From Cylindrodendrum hubeiense (Eukaryota > Ascomycota > Sordariomycetes > Hypocreales > Nectriaceae): a stretch of 64,000 bases of DNA. The notes beneath the pieces were generated by a model. That model did not search any database. It worked only from the letters and a program-made list of their open reading frames with translations, and was not told the DNA's origin. The DNA lies in assembly GCA_014621425.1 (NCBI GenBank), contig JAANBB010000007.1, forward strand, positions 340,133 to 404,132. The letters run 5' to 3'. A program made the translations under genes and the position numbers. Shown piece by piece: positions 46,029 to 57,692 of the stretch (positions are counted from its first letter, which is position 1; each line of letters begins with the position of its first letter).

Positions 46029-46898
46029 ATGGCTGAGATTTTCGGCACTATCGCTAGCGCTCTAAGTATAGCAAGTCTGTTTAACAATTGCGTCGATTGC
46101 TTCGGATACATCCAACTAGGCCGTCGATTTGGACGCGATTACCAAGTGTGCCAAGTAAGGCTCGATGTTGCCAGGATACGCCTGGGAAGATGGGGCGACG
46201 CTATAAACATCAACGCGGATTCTCGTTTTACTACGCCGTCGGCCGACGATATGCCGGCTGAGCTCGTTCGCTCCATCTTGGAAGAACTACTGCTTCTCTT
46301 CCAGTCCATCGAGAAGAGCTCCAGGAGGTACAAGTTGACCGCCGATCCACAGGATCTGACCCTGTTTGAAGACAAGGACATGAACCCGGTTTTTCGTGCG
46401 CTCCACGGAAAGCTGAGAGATCTGGCCAGTCAGAGACAGAGGAAGACAAGTTTGGTCAAGAAAACAGCGTGGGCACTATATGACTCCAAAAACTTTGAAA
46501 AGATGGTGGACCAGATCTCTGGCTTTGTGGAAGAATTGGAGAAGCTATTCCCGGTAGAGGGTGCCAGTCGCAAACTGTCTAAGGCTGATGTTAAGGAAAT
46601 TGACGACGATCAAAGCCTGGAAGCACTGAGGGATGCGGCGCACAGCATCGACACGATTATGGCGGATGCAGTAGAGCAGAAGATGGAAGCGACAAAGGGC
46701 AGCAATTATGTTGGGAGTATGATACTTAACGACCATGCAATGGCCCAAGTGGGCAATCAGTTTCATGACACAGTCCTAGTTCGCGGGATCGCCATCGCAG
46801 AGCAGACCAACAACTCTGTGCATACTATGACAGCTCAAGGAGGGTCAAGAATACAAGTTGGAAATCGGTATGGCGGTAAAGGACTCCTAGACAACTGA
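46029..46898 (+). CDS. het-S: HET-S-type protein: HeLo domain plus two-repeat amyloid prion-forming domain
   Basis: A single exon from ATG 46029 encodes 289 aa, the same length as Podospora HET-s/HET-S. Residues 1 to ~222 form the HeLo domain, beginning with a hydrophobic helix and LFNNCVDCFGYIQLGR. The C-terminus carries two amyloid repeats, R1 around HAMAQVGNQFHD (236-247) and R2 around GGSRIQVGNRYGG (271-283). Their VGN cores are 36 residues apart, as in HET-s. The tail ends GGKGLLDN. Residue 33 is Arg where the prion-competent, inactive Podospora allele has Pro, so this reads as an active HET-S-like death executor that permeabilises membranes when its tail is templated. The NLR downstream carries the matching motif. 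The frame is intact. Confidence 0.95.
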   Translation: MAEIFGTIASALSIASLFNNCVDCFGYIQLGRRFGRDYQVCQVRLDVARIRLGRWGDAININADSRFTTPSADDMPAELVRSILEELLLLFQSIEKSSRRYKLTADPQDLTLFEDKDMNPVFRALHGKLRDLASQRQRKTSLVKKTAWALYDSKNFEKMVDQISGFVEELEKLFPVEGASRKLSKADVKEIDDDQSLEALRDAAHSIDTIMADAVEQKMEATKGSNYVGSMILNDHAMAQVGNQFHDTVLVRGIAIAEQTNNSVHTMTAQGGSRIQVGNRYGGKGLLDN

Positions 46899-47500
46899 GA
46901 TATCTTTACATGGGTACAATTAAGAGTCACATGGATCCTTGGGGAGATAATTCATAATCATCATTCATTTGACAGTAACCAACTTGGCTGACTGATATGT
47001 GCTGGATTGTAAAACCGCGGGGTCTGGGCCGTGAATAATATCGTTCACATCCCTCTACAAGAAACAATGAGGCTCCAAAAACATGTATATTTCAAAGGAA
47101 CTAAATATTTATTCCGTGCCTACCTAGTTATGGCAGCTCAAGGCAGCTCGGTTGGGCGAGGCATCTATTCAAATGCGAGCTGCTCGAGAGCATGATCGAC
47201 TTTTCCTAATTGGGAATATTATGGGGTATTTCACACGCGTGACCCAATGGGCTTCAACGTGGATGCACAATTTCTGCTCTAACCTTCATCAACCAAAATA
47301 CTTCAGCTCATCCACACCCCTGTTTATCTTCTCATACCAATAATGTCATGCCACGTGTGGTTTGGTGGCTGAGGGATTTCTACTCCAAACACCGGTGAGT
47401 CATTGCCTTATCACAATTGATACTCTGGAACGCAACCCACACGAGGACATATCCAGCGCAAAGTGCAGCTGACTATCAATGCCATTACTCATGAACTAAT
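46899..47500. promoter_or_regulatory. Spacer between HET-S-type gene and NLR
   Basis: 602 bp in a same-strand pair. It contains an ATATTTAT-rich patch at about 47100-47115 and no gene. It should hold the HET-S terminator and NLR promoter. Confidence 0.6.
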
Positions 47501-50376
47501 ATGGGCAAAAACGTTGTCAATGCCATAACGGCAACCAACTCAGTGATCCACATTGGGGACAGCCATGGAACTGGAAGTAAGACCCCCACACAATCAGAAA
47601 CTGCTATTTGCCTGCTTTGCTGATCAGACATATAGCGTTTGTCGACACGGAAGCACTGAATCGAGGTAATTGGGAATCTCACGTGCTGCGTAGTCTCTCG
47701 TTTCAGTATATTTGGCAACGCCTAGATAGTATTCCTAAGGAATATGCACGCACGTTCAATTGGATCTACACGCCCCCTGATAAAACTCAATGCAGTTGGG
47801 ATAACTTTTCGGACTGGCTTGCAAAAGGGGACGGAATCTATTGGATTCAAGGCAAACCTGGCTCTGGTAAGCAGAAGCATTATCTATAATCTTTAATGAA
47901 TAAATGAGTGAACTCGGAAGTTTTATCATTTATTGACATGTAATAAATAGGAAAGTCTTGCCTTATGAAATACCTTTACGCTGAGGACCGAACAAAAGAT
48001 CTGCTCTCACAATGGGCCAATGGCACACCTCTCTTTACTGCTAGTTTCTTTTTTTGGTATCAAAAAACAGACCTACAAAAATCCCAAGAAGGTCTGCTGC
48101 GGTCACTTCTATATCAAATTCTCCAAGAGCAACCTTCTCTCATAGATGTCGCATATCCCGAAGCTTCGCAGAACTTCAAGATTCATGGAATTAGTGACAA
48201 TCTCACGGGACGGGCGAGCCTCTACAGGGCCATTTCTCGAGTTTTTGCGCACGAAATACCGACGAAATTTTGCTTCTTCATCGACGGTCTGGATGAGTAT
48301 GATGGCGACCATGCGGACATCATCGAGTTGCTCAAGGGCATCGTCGAATCTCCGAATGTCAAATTTTGCCTCTCTAGTCGGCCTTGGCCAATTTTTGAGA
48401 ACGCATACAGAGATCATCCAGGGCTTATCTTGCAGCACCTGACTCGAGATGATATAACTAGGTTTGTCAGAGAAGGCCTGCTCTCGAACGCGAGAATGGT
48501 GCAGTTGCAACAATCTGAACCTGAGCGAACTTCCTCCCTTGTTCAGAGTATAGTGGACAAATCCTCTGGTGTTTTCCTCTGGGTGAACGTGGTGGTTGCA
48601 TCGTTGCTTACTGGACTCGGGAACTCCGATGGTGTGGATGATCTCGAGACAAGATTACTCCAGCTTCCTCAAGATCTGGAAACTTTATACACATATCTCT
48701 TGGACCGAATTGACCCGATATATCTCCGTCAAGCTGTCAGATTATTTCGGTTTGTTCACACGTCCCAGAGGACATTGTCGTCACTAGAAGTTTCGATCCT
48801 TGATGAGTTTTGCAAGGACGATCAAATTGCGTCCCATGATATCAAGCTCATGACGAAGGCCGAAGTATCGTCAAGATGCAGTGCTGTCGAGATTAAGATC
48901 AGAAGCCGCTGCCTTGGTCTCCTGGAGTGCATAGACCGTCAAATGGATCCTTCAAAAGAAACAACCATGTATGACGACAGACTGTATCTCGAAAACTTGA
49001 CCGAGTATGCGGGGTTTACATCAGATCGTCAAGTGCATTTTATGCACCGCACTGTCAAGGATTTCTTTAACAAACCTGGTCGGTGGGATCAACTTCAGGC
49101 TCGGTTGGAGTCCCCCGAGCCAGCCTTCGCCACTTTGCGAGCCCTATGCTATTTAGCCGCCGTTGAACTCAAGCGTGTTTTCTTTGTGGAGCAATATGGA
49201 TCATGGGCATCTGCTTGCCGACCATTTTCAGCCTTGGCGAAAGAGTGCCTGGCACGCGCCGCAGAAATTGAACTCCAAACGGGCGAAGCTCAGACAGCGG
49301 CTCTGGATGACCTGCTGCAGACAGCCACGTTCCATTATGTTCGGGCTACACGAGATGCAAATGTGAAGACCTGGTGCCATACACTTCGCCCTAGCCTCCC
49401 TCAGAATCGGGCTAAAGAGGCTTTGTTTTCGGCGCTAGCCATCGAGTACGGCGCAGAGCGGTTTATAACGGCAAAGCTACGGAGTGGCGAATACACCTTG
49501 GATCAAAGAGACCTTCAGTTTCTCTTAGACCACGCAGTCCGCGGATCCCAAAAGCGGCCGAAGATGATCAGATTGCTTCTGGAGCAGGGCGCTGAAGTAA
49601 ATGACCTCTCTCTTGGGCAAAGTCCATGGCAACGCATGCTGGTTTACATGTGGAACTTAACTCGGGTTGAAAACAAAAGGGCTGATAAAGAATCATTGAA
49701 GCAACTTCACGAGATCCTAGAGTGCATGATTTTCCATGATGCTAACTCGAATGAAGTTTTCAATTACTCCTCAGGAATGACTGGAAACAATACCAACCGA
49801 TCCAGTTCATTCCCAGCACTATCTGTTTTGATACGTACAGGAAATGCGAGATTAGTGAGGCTTCTTCTGGACAGACAAGCTGATCCTAATTTCGAAGTCG
49901 ATGGCTGGACGCCCTGGAAAGAGGCGTTAGTCTATTTTAATCAGAGCGTGTCCATTATAGAGGACGATATGCAGGAATCATTTGCTGCACGGTGGCTGCA
50001 GATATATAAGCTCTTGCTCGAGAATGGTGCAAAAGCTACAGAATATGTTATGGTTCCACGAAAGGGAGCTGGTGGGGGAGAAACCAGGGTTCTTTCCATC
50101 CTTACTGTCATTCGGGAGATATTCTCAAAATGGGGCGAGGGATGGGAATCTCAGCTACTTGCTCTAATACCTCAAGGCGATATGTCTGAGCTCCAGCAGC
50201 AATTGAAGCCTCAACCAGTGGCACCGTTGCCACAAGCTCCGTCTGATCAAATTCCTGCTTCGAATACAGCGTCGTCAAAGCGCGAGCGTGAAAATGCTGG
50301 AAATCACAAAGAGCAGAGATGGAGGTTGGCATTGCGGCAAAAGATTGCAAGGGCTAAACAGCAGTTCGGCTCATAA
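47501..50376 (+). CDS. NACHT NLR with N-terminal amyloid motif (NWD2-like), ankyrin-like C-terminus
   Basis: Three exons (47501-47576, 47636-47866, 47951-50376) close to 910 aa. Exon 1 encodes a short tail, with NSVIHIGDSHGTG at residues 13-25, that aligns with the amyloid repeats of the adjacent HET-S protein (VIHIGDSHG against RIQVGNRYG). This is the R0 motif position of Podospora NWD2. A NACHT domain follows, with Walker A GKPGSGKS at 98-105, Walker B FFIDGLDEYDG at ~211-221 and a sensor region LSSRPW. After a winged-helix-like part, the C-terminus has ankyrin-like units at ~635-655, 722-760 and 786-805 (LLLEQGAEVN, LLLDRQADPN, LLLENGAKAT), not WD40 repeats. It probably senses a cue, oligomerises and templates HET-S into its amyloid, lethal state. 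Confidence 0.9.
47543..47576 (+). other. R0-type amyloid signalling motif in exon 1 of the NLR
   Basis: Codons for VIHIGDSHGTG are followed at once by an intron. Pattern: hydrophobic, x, polar, hydrophobic, Gly, Asn/Asp, x, aromatic/His, Gly, as in R1 and R2 of the neighbouring HET-S-type protein. Confidence 0.8.
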
Positions 50377-50776
50377 ATTACGAACTTCGGGTCACGTCTA
50401 AGTCCCCTGGTTATTGTGAGGGATAAGACAGTTAGGGGTTAGGATTAATATATTCTGGAGCTTTAATCACTAAACAAAATCTTTCTCATGTAAATTGCAC
50501 CATGGGATCGGCAATACAAGCGACTTGGTTGTGTGGCATTGAAGTCACATGAAAGAGCAGCTACATTGTGGAGTAGGTGTAAAAGGTAGACTACTAAAAT
50601 ATACAGTACTTCAAACGGTATCACGTATAGTGAAAATGCTCAAGTAAATAAGATGAGAAGGGTTCATTAGGCTGTTGCTATCTAAATATGTGCAAGCAGA
50701 AAGTCAACAGGAACAGAGGTTGGAAATCAATATATTCCATTTCAGTTCCCGTTTCCTCCTCAGTAGTATCGACTAT
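50377..50776. other. Convergent spacer
   Basis: A+T-rich 3' flanks of the NLR and siderophore transporter genes; nothing else seen. Confidence 0.7.
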
Positions 50777-52788
50777 TTACCACACAGTGCCCTTGGTCTG
50801 CTTGCCCTCTCTCTCTTCGAGCTTTCGGACATTGATGTTCTTCCACATCAAAATGCAGCCGAGGCAGAGCGGGATGAAGCAAATACCAGTGATGACCATT
50901 TTTCGCTGAACATCTGAGTACGCATCGTTGATGGCATTTCGGATGTCGCTGCCAATTGGGTAAGACATCTGCACGGTGATATCACCGTAGATAGTCGCCA
51001 TCTGGTCCTTGGCGTCATCGGGTAGTCTGGCAAGGAGTTGCTCAGGGAAGATGTTGGTCCACAAACCGCCAGCGATAGCATAGCCCATGGCAGCGCCAAT
51101 GGAACCGAAGAGTCCGAACAGGGCGATGGACACAGCGATCTCCTGGTGAGTCACTGAAGACATGATGGCGAGCTGTGCAGTGAGAGCCCAGACACCACTG
51201 TAGGTACCATTGAACAGCTGGCACATAACGAGGTAGCCAACGTCGGAATCAGCAGTTCGGAATTTGATGAGCAGGCCGACACCGAGGGCAGCAAATGGCA
51301 GCATCGCAAAAGAAGGCCACTTGAAAGTTCCGAGGTAGCGAATTCCACTATAAAAGCGTTAGAGCAGGCCAATCGCACAAGGGAGATGAGAACTAACAGT
51401 CCAATAAATGGGCCGAGGAAGGACGACATCAAGGAGAAAGAGTTCAGAACGTAACCAGAAGTGGTGATGGTAAGGCTGTGAACGACTTGGAGGTAGGAAT
51501 AATAGTATGTATCCCAGCAGCTAATTTGATGATGATTAGCGGATGATGCGTGGCGACGCGGAATGGAGTGAAGTATACTCACAAGATAGAGCAGAACATG
51601 AGGCCGTAGACGAGGCAAGCGCCGAGAATGGTGCGGTCCTTGAGGAACTTGAAGGGGATGTAAGGCACGGGCGAAAAGTACTTCTCCCAGACTGCGAAGG
51701 CAGCGAGAAGGACAACGCCAAGGATGATCATGGCAATGATGTATCCAGTCTTCCAGCCGTTAGGTGCGTAGTAAACCAGGCTGAAGGGCAGAAGAAGCAG
51801 GGAAAATCCGAAGACGGTCAAAAACATGCCAACAACTAGAGCAGAGCAATTATTAGCAGGTAATTCTACAGAATGGAATTAACAAGTCGTGCATACCGTC
51901 AAATTGGACAAAGTAGTATTTGGTGGATTCCACAAAAGTGCGGTTCTTGGTCCTCTCGGGGTAAATGCCTTGAGCGACGGCCTTGCGCTTGCTCCACAGG
52001 AAGATCACGGCAACAGGGATGCAGAAGACGATCTGGATGATCAGGAAGGCGCCAAAGGCCCAGCGGAAGTTGACGTTGGTGTAGAACAGATCGGCAATCT
52101 TGGGGCCGGCAAAGGTGGTGGCGATGATGGGAGTCGAGTTCAATCCGAACAAGATCATTCGGTTCCGGAGACTGGTGATATCGGCCAGAATGATGGTGAT
52201 GATGTATCCCAGGCCCAAATGACCGACCCAGTAGAGGGTGTGGGCAGCGGCGTACATCTCGACGTTGTAGGATGTGGCCTTCATGATCATGCCGATTGTG
52301 ACGAGTAGGAGCATGAACAGGAAACCCTCGACTCGGCCCCAGATGTCAATGACCTTGGCAATTGTCAGGTTGCAAACACCGCCCATGATGGTGGCGACGA
52401 TGTTGGTGGTGGCCAGGAGACCGTGCTGGCTGAAGGAAGAGGTGATGTAGGCGACGAGACTGCCCTGGACGGACTGCAGCAGCTGGTCGGTGAAGGAGAC
52501 GAGGTAGAGGCTTGTTCATTGTTAGCATTTGGCAGGGAACAAATCCACGGACAATAGTACTTACAGGACAAACATGACAACAAGCACCTGCTTGGTCCAC
52601 ACGGTGGTGATGGCCTCGACTCGCTTGACACCATCCTGCTTGTTGAGGTCGTCGTCGTTGATCTCGGGCTTCTCATCATCGTGGACGTTGATGCCGTGGC
52701 CCTGGTTGGACAGCTGCTTCTCGATCTCGGCCGTGACACTGGGGTGGACCTCAGCGACGGGCTGGGTCATGGAGTTGATGTTGGCCAT
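50777..52788 (-). CDS. Siderophore-iron transporter (MFS, SIT/ARN family)
   Basis: Five exons (52788-52565, 52510-51897, 51835-51583, 51520-51398, 51347-50777) close to 594 aa, normal for 14-helix SIT proteins such as MirB, Sit1 or Arn. A hydrophilic N-terminus of ~65 residues precedes the helices. Family features include the VDIWGRVEGF loop, the YYAPNGWKTGYI segment, a hydrophilic last extracellular loop (PEQLLARLPDDAKDQMATIYG) that is characteristic of SITs, and the Lys/Glu-rich tail. It imports ferric siderophore complexes at the plasma membrane by proton symport. Four introns of 54-62 nt are canonical. An ATCTGATAA GATA element upstream fits iron repression by a SreA-type factor. The siderophore specificity is unknown. 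Confidence 0.93.
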
Positions 52789-55193
52789 GATGGGCCCTCA
52801 GAGTCTTGGATGCTCGAGTCTGGCAATAGAAAGAGGTTGCGATAGCAGGTAGACGACAAAGAAGGGCAAGCTGTCGATCCGAAGACGGGCGACGCCTTTA
52901 ATAAGTCGCGGGAGGAGCCATGATGCATGATGGGCTCGGCGAACAAACCCTGGAAAGGCAATCGGCCAAGTGGTCGATCCAAGCCAATGTCACCCAATTG
53001 TGTAGTATCCGGTATCCAGACTCAAGGCCCCAGTCTCCAAACGGTCCCGGTATTTCGGACTCTTTCCATTCTCGCGTCCTTAGTGTCTCGGCGGCCTCGT
53101 CCAGCGGCCCATCACCCAGGATCCATTCATCCAGGACCCATCCAAGATGGGATGAAAACCCCATGTTAGGCAGCCTCAGTCCAGATTGGATGAAGAACGA
53201 GAAACGCGCCACCAGGTCGCAACCGTTTTCCTCGCAAGGTTACATCTCGCAGCATCTGTCCCAGGGTCTGCGGGGTCCTCTCGGCCGGTTCTTCTCAGAG
53301 AGGAGTAGACTAGATATAGTGCTCGTGCTATAGGCTCTAGATCGGCACCTTTGTCAAGGGTACCCATCAGAAATGGGTCCCTAAATACCAGGGATCAGCG
53401 CTTGAGGTCTTGTCTTATCAGATGATCCAGATGATCCAGATAAAAACTTCATCAAGGATATCCACGGTTGGGTGAGGGGTTAACTTTCCAATGACCGACC
53501 GAGTTAGCCGGGTTTGCCGTCTTGAGCACGGGCAGACCCGACAGCTTGTTCTCTTGACATCTTAACATCTCGAGACGCGGTAAGCGACCCCATCCGAAAG
53601 AATTGCCACTGGCGATCCTGCTGCAGAACTCTCAGTCATCCTAGGAAGCCGGAAACTGCCCGTGGACGCGATATTGCATTACAAACACACGTGATTGTAC
53701 GTACGAGCAGATGAACACACCTGCTTGCGTTACGGTACACAATCCACTACAGATTTGTCGATTATTTCTCGGTTATTTGCTGCTTATGCTCTTGTCCTTC
53801 CCGGACATTCGCCTTATTTGCCCGCTCGACGCTAACAACCCACACAACCCCCGTCGACAGGCGAGTCAGGCGAGTACGGCCAGGGATCAGAATTTTACTC
53901 GAGCCAAGCTATTACCCCATTTATTCCCACCACGAGAAAAACAGAGTCCGAAACAGGCGACGTCGCGACCGGCCGATGTCCATTCGAACGCGTGGCCGCT
54001 TGGCCGAGGCGCGCGAACCCCTCTAGCGCCCCCCGTCACGCTTAAATCAAATCTTATGTGAACTTGGTCTACTAGGCCTCTGCCCAGTGACCGAGTTGCC
54101 AGCATTGGATGGAGGTAATCGTCCTGAGTAAAACAGACCCTATTGTCCATAGTACACGCGTAGCCCCTTGGCAATGGAGTTCACGGCTGTTCACGCAGCC
54201 GATCCTTAGCCTGCTCGCATGCCCCGTTCGGACCCCCACTGTCCCGGACATGCTAGTCCAGGCCGGAATGCGGCACAATGAACGATTTACAATTTCTCCG
54301 GCGGGAGAACGAAGCCCTGAGCTCCGCTTGTTCGAATACCCGGCCCAGACGTCTTCTTATTGCCTCCCCGAGCCTTGGCTCTTGCATAGCTAGAAGAACC
54401 TCCCAAGTGGGCAATACGAAGGCCTCTGTCGAACCACTCCTGTGTCTAATACGGTATTTACCTCGTACATCCACTTCTGAGAGCCAAGACGTTCCATCCA
54501 CTTGCCACCAACAGTCAGGGTTCCCCCCACGCGATCCAAACCAGCTCATGTACAGATGTGGGTCAGCATTAATAGTGTGTACTAACGAACCTGCTGGCCA
54601 CTGCTTTCAAATCCAATAGGCCATCATTGCACTACGCATTAGCGGAGTGGACATTCCGTAGCCGGCAATGCGATACTTCACAAGACAAACGGGTCAAACC
54701 AACAAGTCAGAATCAGCCCTCTAGGGCTGATGCGGGTTTTTACTGGGCCAGCACGCCACTTCCCGACACGCCGAGATGCCAAGTGTCGAGCGTACTCTGT
54801 GCTCCGGAAGGAGTACTCCGCAGGAATCAACATCCGTAATTATAACCCGGTGTGCCTCGCATCACCACTGACATCAATCCTTCATAGCTACAGAGTGTAC
54901 AGAAGCCTAAGCCGCCACTTGGGTTCTGAAACTAGCGCCTGATTTACTACAAGCAGGTGACTGGTTTGCCTAAACTCCGGGGGAAAGCGCGTGCAGGGGC
55001 CCCGTGTCACAGGGAGTTGAGAAACACGGGTTGAGATTGCTACATTGAAAATATCCAATTCTACCTCGAGGATGCCACCGTGCTACCAATGACATGATGC
55101 CGACCACTGCGAACGTGATCCAACATGCGAGAGCCTACAAACAATCCCCACCGGTGTTTCGATTTTGGACCATCGTGAACTGCAACGAGGTCG
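52789..55193. other. Promoter of the siderophore gene and gene-free interval
   Basis: About 2.4 kb. The leftmost ~700 bp are the siderophore promoter, with an iron-type GATA site. The rest has only short frames without domains. Confidence 0.55.
53415..53423 (-). promoter_or_regulatory. SREA-type GATA element ATCTGATAA
   Basis: TTATCAGAT on the + strand is ATCTGATAA on the strand of the siderophore transporter, a perfect match to the ATCWGATAA consensus of iron-responsive GATA factors (SreA/Sre/Urbs1). It lies about 630 bp upstream of the start codon. Two further GATCCAGAT words and an AGATAAA follow it. Confidence 0.6.
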
Positions 55194-55658
55194 TCACAGT
55201 CCACAAAGTAGGGAAGCCCGGATGGGGTGTTGGGGCATCCCTGCACCTTTGACGTACCGAGTTTCGAACTCGATGATTTCTGCCTCCAGTGCATCGATGT
55301 CGCTGCATTTCAGGATTCCCTCTTTCTGAAGCAAAGACGAGATCCACTTGAACCACTCACGGTCAGTGGTAATTGAAGATCTGCGTTGAATCATGATTGC
55401 ATTAATCCGGTCAAGCGACGCTTGCTCGACTGTTGCAATCTGGAAAAGACCGACCATGGTTGCCGAAGTCATGATTTCGTCAGTCGAGCGATACTGGCCA
55501 ATCCAACCATCGCCTCGAGTTTCGATCTGATATTTCTCTCCCTCAATGGGTATCTTGCGAAAGCAGAAGGCCCACTGGAGGTCGAAAGGTTCCTCTTGAG
55601 CAGAAAGGAACACATAGATCCCTCCGACGATCATTTCATCCTGGGAGTTGTTCGCCAT
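55194..55658 (-). CDS. Small conserved fungal protein of unknown function (GIYVFLSAQEE type)
   Basis: A single open frame of 154 aa with ATG at 55658. It opens after ~11 residues with GGIYVFLSAQEEPFDLQWAF, then EKYQIETRGDGWIGQY, a hydrophobic VGLFQIATVEQ and an EWFKWISSLLQKEGIL helix. I recognise this order (GIYVFL..., WAF, a GDGW line, then IxxLxxxGxL) from an uncharacterised family common in filamentous ascomycetes. No catalytic residues, signal peptide or membrane helix are evident, so it is probably a soluble cytosolic protein. The last ~20 residues are less conserved in appearance and could be altered by a missed intron. Confidence 0.7.
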   Translation of the reverse strand: MANNSQDEMIVGGIYVFLSAQEEPFDLQWAFCFRKIPIEGEKYQIETRGDGWIGQYRSTDEIMTSATMVGLFQIATVEQASLDRINAIMIQRRSSITTDREWFKWISSLLQKEGILKCSDIDALEAEIIEFETRYVKGAGMPQHPIRASLLCGL

Positions 55659-57437
55659 TATGAACGATCATGAATTGGTTCAGAGCAGAATCGCAGCACA
55701 AAGTTTCTAGAGAGGAGTTGCAGAGCGCAAAGTATAGAGAAGTGTCGACAGAGTTGCGGTATGCGGTATGCGGTATTGAGTCGTGAGGGGAGCTACAGAG
55801 GGGGGATTTATCGGGGATTTATACTGAGACATGTTTAATGGGGGAGTTGGACGGCGCTGTTTCGATGAGAAGGGATTGCGCAGGATGTTTGCTGGGGGTT
55901 GCATGACGAAAACCGGTCTGGCTAACGCGAGCTGTGGGCAGGAAACACCCACAAGGTACGATGCTGACAACTAGCTCAGGATTCACAGGAACCCGATACC
56001 TGGCTTCCACGACAGGAGATTCTATCCAAAGGGGATTCAAGGCCTTGCCAGTTCGTGACAATCTGCACTACGAGACGTCGTGAATGAACTGGTTCGACGT
56101 ATTTGCGAAGCGCCTGGCTGGAATAATCCGGTACAGGACCCAGTTTTCACGAAACGATACGCGGCTCCAAATCACGCGAACATGTCAAGTGCTGCACATC
56201 ATGCCGGTACATTCAATACCAACGCATCATTATTGTGCAGCAGTTCCGGTCCAAGCTCCATATTGGCCATGGCTACCCACTGACATACGGTTGACCCATC
56301 GCGTCCTAGTACCTTTTACCAACCCAGTTGCAGAGTGCGATGCGTTGGCTCCTTTCCAGCCAGCTCGGCAGAGACGATGTGGATGGCTGCCGAACCCAGC
56401 CCGAAAGAGACATCCGGTACACACACGCTCCCACTACTTACTCGTAGAGTCTTACGAAGTTGAGGATAAAAGTTCGTGGCACTTTCACCGGCATCTGATC
56501 CATTGATTCCCTTGCCACGACCCATGCTGTACACCAATCGCCACGTAAACCCCCGATGCTACCGCCCGATTGATGCTGGTGTTCGGTCATGCCAGTCTGA
56601 TTTGTGTTCGGGATTCCTATTTCGTAAACATGACAAGACATCCTGTAGTTCCACATGAACGTTGTCCTATCACAAAATTCAGTTGGTGTTGCGCACAAAG
56701 TCTCAGCACAAAGTCTCAGGAAGCGAGATAGCCACCAACCACGTCTCGTCCATCGCCTCTCGAGCTACACGTACGTAGTACCAGGACATCACTCGATTTC
56801 ACCTTGAGGCAAACTAGCCTAATTAAATTTGGTAAATACTTAGTGATCGTACTCTGTAGTGCTAATTAGGACGAGAGTGTTTTAGGGCTAAGGAGATGGG
56901 CGGGGGTCCCGTCCTCCCTCTCCCTACACTACAACGTTCTTTAAGTCGACCTTGTCCACCATCTCGGTCTCCTGCATCAATGACCATGGTCTGATTCGCC
57001 TACGCAACAAAATTACGCGCTGCGGAATCTATCTTATGCCTAAAGCAGCATATTGCACTCAAAATGGAGTCAGGGTTGCCACCATAATCAGCGCCTGCAG
57101 CCATTCAGGTGATGGCATCTCGAAATGATGGCGGGCAATTCGTGATTCAGGCAAATAAACAACCAGCAGCGTGTGATTTTACTGATGAGAAATTCATCAA
57201 TTATCCAGGCACACTGACTCAGAGTCTTTATGAAGCACCCACAGCGATGATGTGCCTCTTGTTCCTCCTATAAGGGAGCCCCTTTCGGCCTCTGGGTTGA
57301 ATGCTTTCCTAGGACAGCACTCTAATCAGTTCAAATAATACCACCAACCAATAAGAACCTTCAAAACTGAATAAATTCACTCATTTCTTATATATACTTC
57401 GAGAGCTCTCCCGTCTTCTCAATCAGCCAACACAACC
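55659..57437. other. Intergenic region
   Basis: About 1.8 kb without a supported gene; a GCGGTATGCGGTATGCGGTAT repeat is at about 55754-55775. The right end carries a TATATATA box at 57389-57396, 42 bp before the next ATG. Confidence 0.55.
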
Positions 57438-57692
57438 ATGCCAATCGATCGCAATGGGGCTGCTCTCACCATCGAAGTCCGTGAAGATCACACGGGCTGG
57501 TCTTGTTCCTATCGTCCCACTTCAGGGAGCGGCATCTGCGGCACTGTAAACCTAATGGAGGATGTGGCTTGTGTGACTTGCGGCCGGGTACGGTCCACGA
57601 ATGCCAAGGCTCTCGATTCAGATGGCACGAAGATTGGGAAGCTGGCGCTGGTCAACAGAAACGACGTGGAGTTTTGGCAGTACACGGAATGA
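57438..57692 (+). CDS. Small zinc-knuckle protein A (RanBP2-like finger with long loop)
   Basis: An intronless 84-aa protein with an ACAACCATG start. Residues 21-48 read W-x-C-x10-C-x3-N-x6-C-x2-C (W21, C23, C34, N38, C45, C48). This is the RanBP2-type zinc-finger pattern, except that the first knuckle has ten rather than two to four residues. A Gly-rich beta-like C-terminus follows (DGTKIGKLALV). It shares VREDHTxWSC, the finger spacing and the CGxVR end with the 79-aa protein 750 bp downstream, so the two are paralogues. No signal peptide is seen. RanBP2 fingers bind RNA or ubiquitin; the role here is unknown. Confidence 0.72.
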   Translation: MPIDRNGAALTIEVREDHTGWSCSYRPTSGSGICGTVNLMEDVACVTCGRVRSTNAKALDSDGTKIGKLALVNRNDVEFWQYTE

